From NCBI RefSeq assembly GCF_000002595.2, contig NC_057009.1, forward strand, positions 2,815,346 to 2,879,345: a DNA stretch of 64,000 bases, in the 5' to 3' direction. This document shows positions 12,973 to 21,764 of the stretch, piece after piece. The translations under genes were made by a program, and so were the position numbers. The notes under the pieces were generated by a model, which was not told where the DNA came from, did no database searches, and was given only the letters and a program-made list of their open reading frames with translations. The stretch comes from Chlamydomonas reinhardtii (Eukaryota > Chlorophyta > Chlorophyceae > Chlamydomonadales > Chlamydomonadaceae). The stretch's first letter is position 1. Each line of letters opens with the position of its first letter.

Positions 12973-13107
12973 GGTGGTGGTGGTGGTGGTGGTGGTGGTG
13001 GTGGTGGTGGTGGTGGTGGTGGTGGTGGTGGTGGTGGTGGTGGTGGTGGTGGTGGTGGTGGTGGTGGTGGTGGTGGTGGTGGTGGTGGTGGTGGTGGTGG
13101 TGGTGGT
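12973..13107 (+). repeat. (GGT)45 microsatellite, probably in a 3' UTR
   Basis: Forty-five uninterrupted GGT units (135 bases) lie 280 bases after the stop codon at 12691 and just before a TGTAA signal at 13124. The run is therefore probably transcribed as 3' UTR. It creates spurious Trp, Pro and His homopolymer frames. Confidence 0.9.
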
Positions 13108-13123
13108 AAGTCATGCATAACCC

Positions 13124-13128
13124 TGTAA
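13124..13128 (+). terminator. candidate TGTAA polyadenylation signal
   Basis: TGTAA is the usual polyadenylation signal of Chlamydomonas nuclear genes. This is the first copy found after the stop at 12691. Confidence 0.5.
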
Positions 13129-14047
13129 GGTGCATCTACTGCAAGAGTGCGTGCATCTGGTGCGAAACTGTCTGGCTGCATGACTGAACGGGGGACGGGG
13201 AAGGTGTGTGCAGGCTGACGCGGGGGAGTGCAGCACCATTCAAGGTAGGTACTGAAGCCAATCGCACTCCAGCTACAGCTACAGCCACAACCACATCAGC
13301 ATCAACGCTCCCGTGAGTGGTTCGGATTTAGCTTAGGCTTCGAGGAACCGAGGGAAACGCAAGACGAGTGCATGTGACAGGGTCGCACCCGAGAGCTGCA
13401 CCCCCCTCCCCCCGGCTGGCGCGTGCTGGTTGCACCTGAGGGTTGCAGACCCGGCTGGCGGGATTGCGGACTGGGGGATTGGATTTCAGTACGGGACCTC
13501 AGACATCACGTGCCCACCGGTCTGCGGGTGGGATTGGGGTGGGTAAGGGGAAGGGGTTGGGGGCTTGGGGGCGGGAGGGCGAAGCGCCCAGCGTGGCGTG
13601 ATGGCGGGATAGTCAGCGCTGGCAGCCCAGGGGCCGCCAGCCTCAGCCAGGCACCTCATGTTCATTTCAGCGGTATTCATTGCCTTACGACAACTGTCAT
13701 TCAAAGACAAACAATATAAGCCCGATACAGAAGACAGCTCCACGCCTGAACCGAGCAAATGTGTGGGCGGAACGCCCGCCAAGATGAGACACGATGAGAG
13801 GCACGGCCGATGGCGCCGAGTTAAGCCATCACCACGCCCAGTGTTCCGGCCAGTTGTAATAGATCTACTGTTACGATCCCTGTTCGAGACAGGGCTGGGC
13901 CCTAACTTATGCCTCTTACGAGTCTTCTAGTGAATACGCGGTCACCCAAGTCTCATCCGTTGGACATCTCCAACCCCTTGCCAGTCTCCACAGTGAGTTA
14001 TGTCCGGGGTGGGCTAGGTACTGCTACAAAATGACACTGGCGGCCAG
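13129..14047. other. intergenic or unresolved 5' region of the second LEA-like gene
   Basis: A leader-like A/C-rich stretch around 13260-13315 ends in CCCGTGAGTGG, a good donor, and could be the first 5' UTR exon of the following gene. A hairpin CCCTGT-TCGAG-ACAGGG lies near 13880. No coding exon is convincing. Confidence 0.35.
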
Positions 14048-15192
14048 GCCTTGGCGTCCGAGCGCGAGCGCGTCTCGCAGGTGGGCGGCGCCTGGGTGGC
14101 GTGCGCTGCAGTCGAACTGCCAGTAGCTGCGATCATGAATGGGGAAAGGTCTGTCGCGGGTTGTCATGCGGTACCAGTGTTCAATACTTCAATGGCCGCC
14201 CGGTCACGGGCCCAATGCAACCCCCCAACACCGCCGCGCGCACAGCCTCACGCAACACGGCTACTGACACGCGCCCCCCTCCCCGCACACACATGTCCAC
14301 AGGAGATGTACGGCACCAACTACAAGGAGCTGAATAAGGAGGAGAAGAAGGAGGTGAGGGGAGAGAGGGGTAGTGGTGGTGTTTGCGGGGTAGGGGGTTG
14401 CGCGGCGCAAGGGCGGCTGTGGGGGCAAAGGCTGACAAGGGCCCCGTGCCCTCAGTTAGATTCGTGGAGAAGTGTTATAGTTCACACTCGCTGCAGTGTC
14501 CCAACGGCAGCGTCGGTGTGGGAGGTTGGGAGCAGTGCATGTCTGGTGCACGTGTGCAGCGCGCGCAGCGTAGCCGCCGCCGCCTGGTGGCACCTGGCTG
14601 GTGCCGTGGGGCCGCCGCTGGCTGTGGCGCCCGCAAGCGCGCATTGCGGGGACAGCAGCTGCAGAAACGATTGTGTGGGTTGCCGGGTGCCGACCACTTT
14701 ACATGTGAAACACACTGGAACCGTACCGCCTGGTGACGCACGCTGGCGTATCGTGGCCTGCTTGGGGGTAGTGAGCAGTCGGGCAACCAGGGCTCCTTTG
14801 GAGGGACCCCAAAGTTCACGTGCGGGCCTGTCACAGAGGGTTTGCGGGCCATGTTTTTCCTGCATGGGCTCCGTGCACGCTCTCGGTTGGGTTTTACGCC
14901 CGTTCGCGTGGATGTCAGGGGATGTTGGGTCCCACCAGCAGCATCAGCCACCGACTGCCGAAGTGGACTGCCTAGGTGGCGTTCCTTGTACGCTGTGCAA
15001 ACACCTTGTTTTGTACATCAATTTCTCTGTGTACGTAGTAGGCGTGACAGCGGGTACCAGGATTCGCGCAGGGCGCGGAACAGGGTGGTGGTGGTGGTGG
15101 GGGGGAATCGCCGAGGAGGGTGTCGTGTGGGGGAGCAGGAAGCCATTAGGCAGGCAGCCCACTCTCCACAGGCGCGAGTAGGACCAGCATAG
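14048..15192 (+). CDS. second LEA-like small protein, partial model
   Basis: Two exon blocks are clear: 14048-14080 (LASERERVSQ) and 14303-14353 (EMYGTNYKELNKEEKKE). Both have good acceptors and donors and are in phase. They align with the 11552 gene: SERERVSQE with KEEKDKIAQE, and MYGTNYKEL with YFGKPYDEL. A last exon at 15172-15192 (ARVGPA then stop) fits the phase but follows an 818-base intron and is weak. No start codon in phase was found upstream, so at least one 5' exon is missing from the model. The likeliest reading is a tandem duplicate of the small hydrophilic protein gene. Confidence 0.45.
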
Positions 15193-15393
15193 AAACACAT
15201 TCTCGACTGTTCGACGGCGCCAGACGGGTTGAGGCGCGAGTTGTACGGGCTGCCCAATCCCGAGCTGAGCTCGGCGGCGGCCCAAATACTAGCGCTGCAG
15301 TCCCGGATTTTCCACTATACCTGCTCCATCAATCATACCTACTCTCACAAAGTATCTTGTTAACATTGCCAACCCAACTTTCACTTTTCAGCC

Positions 15394-16088
15394 ATGGACG
15401 CCCCCGCGATGACCAAGCCGCTGGCGACCAAGCCCGCAAACTTGCTGGCGCTGTTTGGTCTCACCAAGGCGCCCTCCAAGGTCGTGCCTCAGACCGTGGA
15501 CAAGCTGGTGCAGCGCGTTGCCGAGGTGAGCGCACGTTGCAAGAGGTCAATCACGTTGTAGGGTGCGCCTCGACCTTCCTGTAAACGGCGCTGACCTTGT
15601 GCTCTCGCTCTGCCCACAGGAGGATACCCAATCTCTAGCGGAAGCAGCTCTGCGCAACCTGAAGTCCTACGTGGCTCAACAAGGTGCCACATGCGACCAG
15701 TCGCTGACTGCTGGGGGCTCGCTGCTTTCTGCTGCTCTTGTGCGCTTCCCGTGCATGGCCGTCGTGCCAAGCGCGCACTGCCTTCCCTTGCCACACAGGT
15801 CTCGAACTGCCCGATGGCTGGAAGGCGACCGTGAAGGTCCGCCTGACCACTCGCAGCAGCGGCCGCACTGGCCGCACCACCACCAACTCCTACACGTCAC
15901 CCTCTGGCAAGATTTGCCGCTCCCACGCGGCAGTGGTGGAGTTCCTGCGTGCCTCGCGGTCGACGCCTGCTTCGTCGCCCAGCTCGTGCGGCCCAACCCC
16001 GGACGGGCTTTTAAGCCCTCCGCTCACGGACGTTTCGGACGCGTCCGACGGCGACGGCGAGCCGAGCGCCAAGCGCTGCCGCCACTAG
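15394..16088 (+). CDS. methyl-CpG-binding-domain-like protein, 161 aa
   Basis: Three exons, 15394-15525, 15620-15683 and 15799-16088, join in phase to 161 residues. After a Lys/Pro-rich N-terminus and a short helical region, residues about 67-115 carry LPDGWKATVKVR, then SSGRTGRT and SYTSPSGKICRS, then a hydrophobic helix (AAVVEFL). This order matches the MBD fold: the LPxGW start, the basic loop that contacts DNA, and the YxSPxGKxxRS strand and helix. MBD proteins read methylated CpG or simply bind DNA in the nucleus. The C-terminus is Ser/Pro/Asp-rich and ends in a short basic patch (AKRCRH). No other domain is present. Methyl-specific binding cannot be judged from sequence alone. The start is the first ATG after an AG-ended leader. 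Confidence 0.7.
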
Positions 16089-16216
16089 ATGGCATTGTGT
16101 GTTATGTGTGTCGTGTGCGTGTGTTGTGCGTGCCCGCGTTCTGTGCCTTCACTGCTTGCTGTCGCCCTGCGCGCTGTGAAGCGCTATCAGGGGGCCAGCG
16201 ACGGTTGTTTTTGAGT

Positions 16217-16336
16217 GTCTACGGTCATACCAGTCAGGCAAAGCCCCGAACCCGTCCGATCTCGGAAGGTAAAACTGACTGGGCCCGTCAAGTACGGTGG
16301 TGAGAGATCACGCCGGAACCACGCGGTGCCGTAGGC
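16217..16336 (+). rRNA. 5S ribosomal RNA gene
   Basis: The 120-base stretch begins GTCTACGGTCATACCA and ends GTGCCGTAGGC. Its two ends pair over eight positions (GUCUACGG with CCGUAGGC, one G-U), as in eukaryotic 5S helix I. Other conserved 5S blocks are present: CCCGAUCUCGGAAG in the middle and a GUACGGUGGUGAGAGAUCACGCC-type region matching loop E and the internal promoter's box C. No run of four T is seen directly downstream; the first TTTT is about 110 bases away, so Pol III termination is unclear. A dispersed or inactive copy cannot be ruled out. Confidence 0.85.
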
Positions 16337-17409
16337 CATTATAACGCTTCTCCATGCGGGAGGCGCTCTTACGTGCTGGGTGCTGCACGTTCGAGTGCCC
16401 GGGTTCACCCCCGGATGCGTTTCAGTGTTTGTGTGTGCGCGCGCAAGTTTTATGTGAGAGTGTGTGTGTGTGTGTGTGTTGGTTGGCCGTGGTGCCAACC
16501 GTTGTGTCTGATAAAGGTGCTGGCGTGTGGGATGCTAAGAACAGGTTGTCTCGCCTGTCTAGCATTGGTGGGCTCAAGAAACTGGATGTCAAAACCCGGT
16601 GTTTCTCAACACCTCCATTGTTAGGTCCCGGAGGGCAAGCAAGGGGTGCTGCTGAGCACTGATGTGCGTGTGCGTAATGTGCCCCGTGGCGAGTGCACGG
16701 TTCCCTGTCCAGCCGTCCTTTCGTCCCTGTGTCAGGGGCACAGCCCTACCACCGTACTGGGCACTCGAAACAAGCTGTGGAACACGCGGGGCTTTGGGAC
16801 AAGACTACACTTGGTTCCTCACATGCTCCATGCAAGCGCCATACAGACAGCGTCATGCTGGCCACGGCGTGCGAGCGCCGCAGGGGCGTACCGGGACACT
16901 GCTCACTTTACCGGTACATCTATATTGCATGCACGGCGATACCGGGCTTGTCCCCTATGTAAGCCTGAAAGCATGACGGTACCTCACACGGTCACGCGCT
17001 CATAGCACACGCCGGCTACACCGCAACTGTACAACGCGTGAGCCGAGAGGCAGGCGCCTGCGGAGCCTGGGTGGAGAGCCGGAAACGGCACACCTCCCAC
17101 GGTCCCACCTCATTTTAAATTGTCTGTGCAACCGTGAACGCGAGCTCCGTTGCAACTCCTGCGCGTCCTCGCATGTGAGCGGCTTTGCAAACCACACACC
17201 CTTCTCCACTGCCACGCGGCACCCTTAACTCTACCTCAACCCGCAAGCCAGCTAGCTCCATGGCTTCCTGCTCGGAGCTGCCCTACTGCCCTACTCCCGC
17301 TTCAGCCGCCTGCAAAGTGTTGCGAAAGCGGCGGCCGCCGAGGCGGTTTGGCCAGCTCGCTCCGTTGCGAGCTACCAGTCAACGCGCGCCAGCAGAGGCC
17401 CACGGCAAC

Positions 17410-17455
<46 letters not shown>

Positions 17456-17790
17456 GTGCGCGTGTGCGAGTCGTACGTACTGCGCGGGAGTACATGCGCA
17501 AGCGGGAGCGAGGATGCCCCCCCGGGGGGACGCGCACTTGCAGGTGGTGGCGCGCGTCACATGCGGTCATGCTCCACGGCATGGCCTTACGCGGGGACGC
17601 TTGCCGGCGCTGAGGCGAGGTCGTGGCGTGGGTCTGCAGCAATTGATGTGTTGCTTGCTGGTATGGTCAGGTGCAGCTTGCTGCCTCTGGTAGAATTGCC
17701 CCTGGCCGCCCATAGCTGTGGGCAAACGCCGCCTTAGTGTAAGAGAGAGCCAATTTGAGCCTGTGCTCATCGGCCCACCCGTCGCGCCGC
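16337..17790. other. intergenic interval between 5S and the minus-strand gene
   Basis: No gene is supported. The interval holds the 5S 3' flank, GT-rich tracts, several overlapping open frames near 16640-17005 without protein-like composition, a (CTG)n run, and presumably the 3' UTR of the minus-strand gene ending at 17791. Confidence 0.5.
17413..17454. repeat. (CTG)14 microsatellite
   Basis: A pure CTG run of about 14 units outside any called exon. Confidence 0.9.
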
Positions 17791-19491
17791 TCATCTGCGG
17801 CCGCTGCCGGCCGCCGCGCTCGCCTGCTGTAGCTGCTGCTGCTGTTGCTGCTGCGCCGCCGCGTGCTGGTGCTGCTGCATGGCTGCGGCCACCTGCTCGC
17901 AGTGGGACTGGAACAGTTTGAACTTGTCATCGCAGCGCCAGTTGGCTGCAAGTAAGCGAACGAGGGCAGAGGAGCAAGCACACAGGAATGTCATGTATCG
18001 GACTGTCGGCGCATTCAAGTCATTTCTGCGCGTACATGCATGCATGCACAGCAGTGGCGTGAGCCCTGGCAGCCAGAACCCGGGGGCTGGGGCACCCGCC
18101 ATACAACTGCTTTGCAGATTGTGTGAGCGCGATAGTGCATGCTGCCGTGTGCTCACCATAAATAAGGTCGGGCAGGGTGCTGAGGATGACGCCAATGAAA
18201 AAGGGCCCGACGCTCTGCGGCACGGGGAACCACTTGAAAGTCAGGAATGTGTTGGGGTTTGGAACTGGATCATGGCAGCCTCAGCATGCAACTGCTGAGT
18301 ATCAGGGCACTGAAGAGAACAGCACGGCTGGCTGGACAGCAGGCCAACGGCACCGGCCGCACACGCACGCACATGGGCAAACCGGAAGCACCCACCACAC
18401 ACGCGCCGTGCCATTCGTGTTACGCATTCCTAGCTGTGCATTGAGCACAAAGGGCCACCAGCCCCCGCAAAAAGGGCCACCAACCCCACCACACACCTTC
18501 TTCATGTAGGACCAGGGAATGGTAACCGCAGCCACGCCTGTGGGGACGGGGTCCGGTGGTGTCACCGGTGTCACCGTTGCGCACAATAGGCCCCTGCCAA
18601 CCCCTCTGCAGCTCGCGCTTTCCCTTTCCAGAGGTAGCTGGAGGCTGTTAAAGGCAGCAGCTTGGTGCCCAGCCCGGCACCCTGATGGCCCGAGCGCACA
18701 CGCCGTAAACCCCCCCATCCCATTTCCAGCCATCAAACCCTCCATTACCGAAATGCCAGCTAGAAAGTGCATACGCCCGACGCCATGTGCATGTGCCCCC
18801 AGTCGCGCCCCCAACCCCACCCGTGTCCCAAGAACGATGGTCCCCACGCACCATAGAAGACAGTGTACTTGTGGGCATCAAGGCAGTCGTTAAAATCTAG
18901 GTACAACCTGTAAATGTATAGGCGCATGGCATGGCGTTGGGGCATAACAGGGGCTGCGCGAGCCCGACCGGCCCGAGCTACCTGTATGCCCAGCCTGCCG
19001 CCCCCCTACGCAGCGCGGCGCCTGCACTGAGCCAGAGCCCCTGGCGCCAGAAACAAACGTCACCCGTCAGCCGCGGAAGCTTGTAACCCTGGCGGCCATG
19101 AGTGCAGCGGCCAAGCACATGCCCGAGGCGCCCGAGCGCAGCCGGCCGGAGCTGCTTACAGCCGCCGAGACGGCAGACCGGCACCAGCACCAACACGGAG
19201 CTAGGGGCCCGCCCGGGGATCGAAGCCCGCCGCCATGGCGGCATACCGGATTGACCAACATACGGGTGTGGGGTCGGGTCGGGGCGCAGAGGGGATGTGC
19301 GCGTATGGGCTAGGCGGCACTACGCGGTAAGTCTGGACGGACCAGACGGCCGCCCCGTGCTGTACTCCGGCACGGTCCTCAGCCCCATACCCCTGGCTGT
19401 CACCTCACCTAGCACCCTCGCGATCGCCTGGCGCTAGCTCGCGCTGCTGCGTGTTGCGTCCCTGCGTCAGGCGCGTCCAAATGTCGCTCAT
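17791..19491 (-). CDS. 148-residue unknown protein with two membrane segments
   Basis: Read on the minus strand, exons 19491-19409, 18907-18852, 18537-18493, 18264-18157 and 17945-17791 join in phase to 148 residues. The third donor is uncertain: the stronger site at 18497 leaves the wrong phase, while GTGGTG at 18493 fits. The N-terminus (MSDIWTRLTQGR) is soluble, followed by DFNDCLDAHKYTVFYG, a short hydrophobic stretch (GVAAVTIPWSYM), a second clearer one (VGPFFIGVILSTLPDLIY), then a charged stretch with NWRCDD and a Gln/Ala/His-rich tail. No family is recognised. The layout (Cys before a Tyr-rich turn, two membrane segments, then a Cys-containing charged helix) resembles the divergent neighbour at 19802, so the two may be distant relatives. 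Confidence 0.6.
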
Positions 19492-19801
19492 TTTGGCTGA
19501 CAGGCTTGTGCGGGCAGCGTGCTACGTCTTAATAGTCGCGCATGTGTGTGTGTAAATGTGGCAATCCACTTTTGTAGGTTTGCCTGAGGCATGGATTGCA
19601 TTTCCGCAATGCACGCGCATGCGCTTATTCCGACCCTGATGATTTTGATAGAGCAACAAGCTGCTTAAATGTGTTTAAGGGCACCGATGCACGTTACAGC
19701 TACCGCCACTGACAAGTCGCCTTGAATTCCCGAGTCCCCGAAACGTTCTTCAGCAGCTCCCGAAACGTTCTTCAGCAGCCCCGCCTCGTGCGCCTAACAC
19801 C
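19492..19801. promoter_or_regulatory. 310-base divergent promoter interval
   Basis: The start codons of the two flanking small membrane-protein genes face away from each other across 310 bases, so their promoters must overlap or be shared. The interval is less GC-rich than its surroundings and ends with a 22-base tandem repeat. Confidence 0.5.
19736..19779 (+). repeat. 22-base direct repeat just upstream of an ATG
   Basis: Two nearly perfect copies of CCCGAAACGTTCTTCAGCAG lie in tandem 22 bases before the start codon at 19802, in the 5' UTR or core promoter. Each contains the palindrome AACGTT. Confidence 0.85.
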
Positions 19802-21084
19802 ATGGGCGCATCCGAGAGCAAACCACCGACAAATCCAATATTAGCTCGCATCGAGCAGGAAGCCGTGCGTGCCGCAGTGCCACGCGGGCTGAAGGACGAG
19901 AGGAGCCGACAGCTGGAGTATGAGCTGAACTGGTGTTACAACCGCAATAACTGGTATTTCACGATTGGTGAGTGCGTGCGGTGCATATGCTGCTTGATTT
20001 GGCTGTGGGCGCGAGGTGGCGGCGTCAGGCGGGTGTTCTGGGTTGGGGGAGCGATGCGTGTCCACGAGCTTGTGGCGGGTTTCGAGTGACACCCAGCGCT
20101 TCACACGCTCTGCCACAGGCGGCCTGGTCGTGGGCATCAGCTTGGGCTACTCCATGCGCGTGAGTAGCTGATTGGCTGACGCGGTGTGGACGGTGCGGTA
20201 CGGCGGCAGCGCCACTGCAGCCATGTTGCTGCCGGGGTTTGATGTACCAGTGCTGGATGGTGTGTGAGCACCCCACTGGCGCAGTGGCTAGGCCACTGCT
20301 TCTTAGTATCATAGTCAGCGCGTGCCTGGTTGCCATGTGTGTACCATAATTAGACTGGGCCTTCTGTCCGGCAGCTGATGTTTATTTGACACCTGGTGCT
20401 GCACTAGGTGCTAACCTGTGACCCCCATTTCTCCGTCCATCCCGTTCCCGTCAGTCGCTGCAACCGGTGGCGTGGGCTGCCATCCTGGCGCCAGCTGCAG
20501 ATTGGTTCTACGGTGCGCTTTGAAGATTGCTAGCTTGAGTGCTTGACACTCATGAACTGCCGTAAGGCAGCATGCAGCCTCAATTGTTTCGCCAGTCAGC
20601 GCGGCGGTGGTTGCTTACCACACTGAGGTCTCGCAGCGCTTCCGCTCAACCCTGAACCCCTGATATCCCATCGCCATCCCCACCCACAGAGCAGCACGCC
20701 TGTGCCGAGCTGCAGGAGGCCTACAGCGAGCACCAGAAGCGGATCAAGGGGGAGGCGCGGGCGCGGGCGGAGGCTGCCAAGGCGGAGGTGCGGGAGCACT
20801 ACGCGCAGTACATGGCGGCGGAGGCCGCAGGGGCTGCTGGGGTTGGTGGTGGTGGTGGTGGCGCCCCTGGGAGCTACAGCGGACCCGCAGGAGGCAGTGG
20901 CGGGGCTGCAGCTGGCCCCGGAGGTGGACCGGGGGGGCTCGGGGCAGGAGGCGGGAGCAGCGGTGTGCCGGGCGCAGTCGCAGGGCCAAGCGTGACGGCG
21001 GGGGCAGGAGGAGAGGCGGGGTCAGGGGCGGGTGCCGCGCGGAGAGGCTGGTGGCCGTGGTCGGGGTCTGGGAGTAAAGCGTAA
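19802..21084 (+). CDS. small membrane protein with candidate N-myristoylation site
   Basis: Exons 19802-19967, 20119-20159, 20455-20512 and 20690-21084 join in phase. The protein begins MGASESK, a good N-myristoylation sequence (Gly2, Ser6). After a charged helix comes LNWCYNRNNWYF, then a glycine-rich hydrophobic stretch (IGGLVVGISLGYSM) and a second one (VAWAAILAPAADWFY). A charged alpha-helical region rich in Ala, Glu, Lys and Arg (about residues 93-140) could form a coiled coil. The C-terminal part is Gly/Ala-rich and low in complexity, ending WWPWSGSGSKA. No family is recognised; membrane anchoring is inferred from the lipidation site and hydrophobic segments. A TGTAA signal lies 180 bases after the stop. 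Confidence 0.75.
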
Positions 21085-21764
21085 CGGAGCCATGGGCCGC
21101 CACTGCTGGTGTAAGTGATGGGAGAGGCACTTGGTTCGTGTTTAATGTGGTTGTTGTGTGGGACTGTGCGCGGAGTCGAGTTGTGGGTGTATGCACTATG
21201 AGCGCGTCAGGGGTGTGCGATGGCAGGCGGGTTTTGCAAGCCAGGGTAGCGGTAGCTGGAACGTGTAAGGCTTGCAGACAGGCGTACGGTAGCCTAGATG
21301 CGGTCGTGGCATACCTGATGGCCAAGGTATCACGGAGCCGGTGTCCAGGACCGCAAGCCGTTCAGCCGCAGGGGTGCACGACTGCACTGGCAGCACTGCA
21401 CTAATGCTGAGACAGCCGCTAATCCAGCCATTATTGCCGCCAGACCCTGGGCATCCCAACCTCTGGCCCCGTGGCCCACAGCAGGTCGTCATGCCGCCGT
21501 GACTATACGTACTGTATGGGCGGTGAACCGTACGATGGCTCGAGGGAGGGCGCGGCCAAGTGGCTAGGCATGAAGGCGGAAGGAAAGGATGAGGAAAGGG
21601 ATGTGAATGGTCGAAAGGTAGCAGTCGAAGTTGGTCGAAGGACCCGGGGGCCGTCGCCGATGTGCGCGCCAGGGCAAGCAGGAACTCCCCTTTACTTGGC
21701 ACCTTCATTACGTGTACTGGCCATTCATACTGGGAGCACAACGCTTTGCATAACGTAGCGAAAG
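21085..21764. other. 3' UTR and promoter interval
   Basis: This holds the 3' UTR of the preceding gene, with a TGTAA signal at 21264-21268, and the promoter of the M20 peptidase gene. No other gene is supported. Confidence 0.55.
21264..21268 (+). terminator. candidate TGTAA polyadenylation signal
   Basis: The first TGTAA after the stop codon at 21084, at a typical 3' UTR distance. Confidence 0.55.

Noticed and set aside
12863-13181. Long open frames of poly-Trp, poly-His and poly-Pro
   Set aside because: They are the three readings of the (GGT)45 microsatellite.
16340-16430. tRNA-like TTCGA loop and GGGTTCACCCCC near 16390-16412
   Set aside because: Only a four-pair stem is possible and no acceptor, D or anticodon arms can be drawn.
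16640-17005. Three overlapping plus-strand open frames
   Set aside because: None shows splice partners, family motifs or a distinct codon pattern; probably chance in GC-rich DNA.
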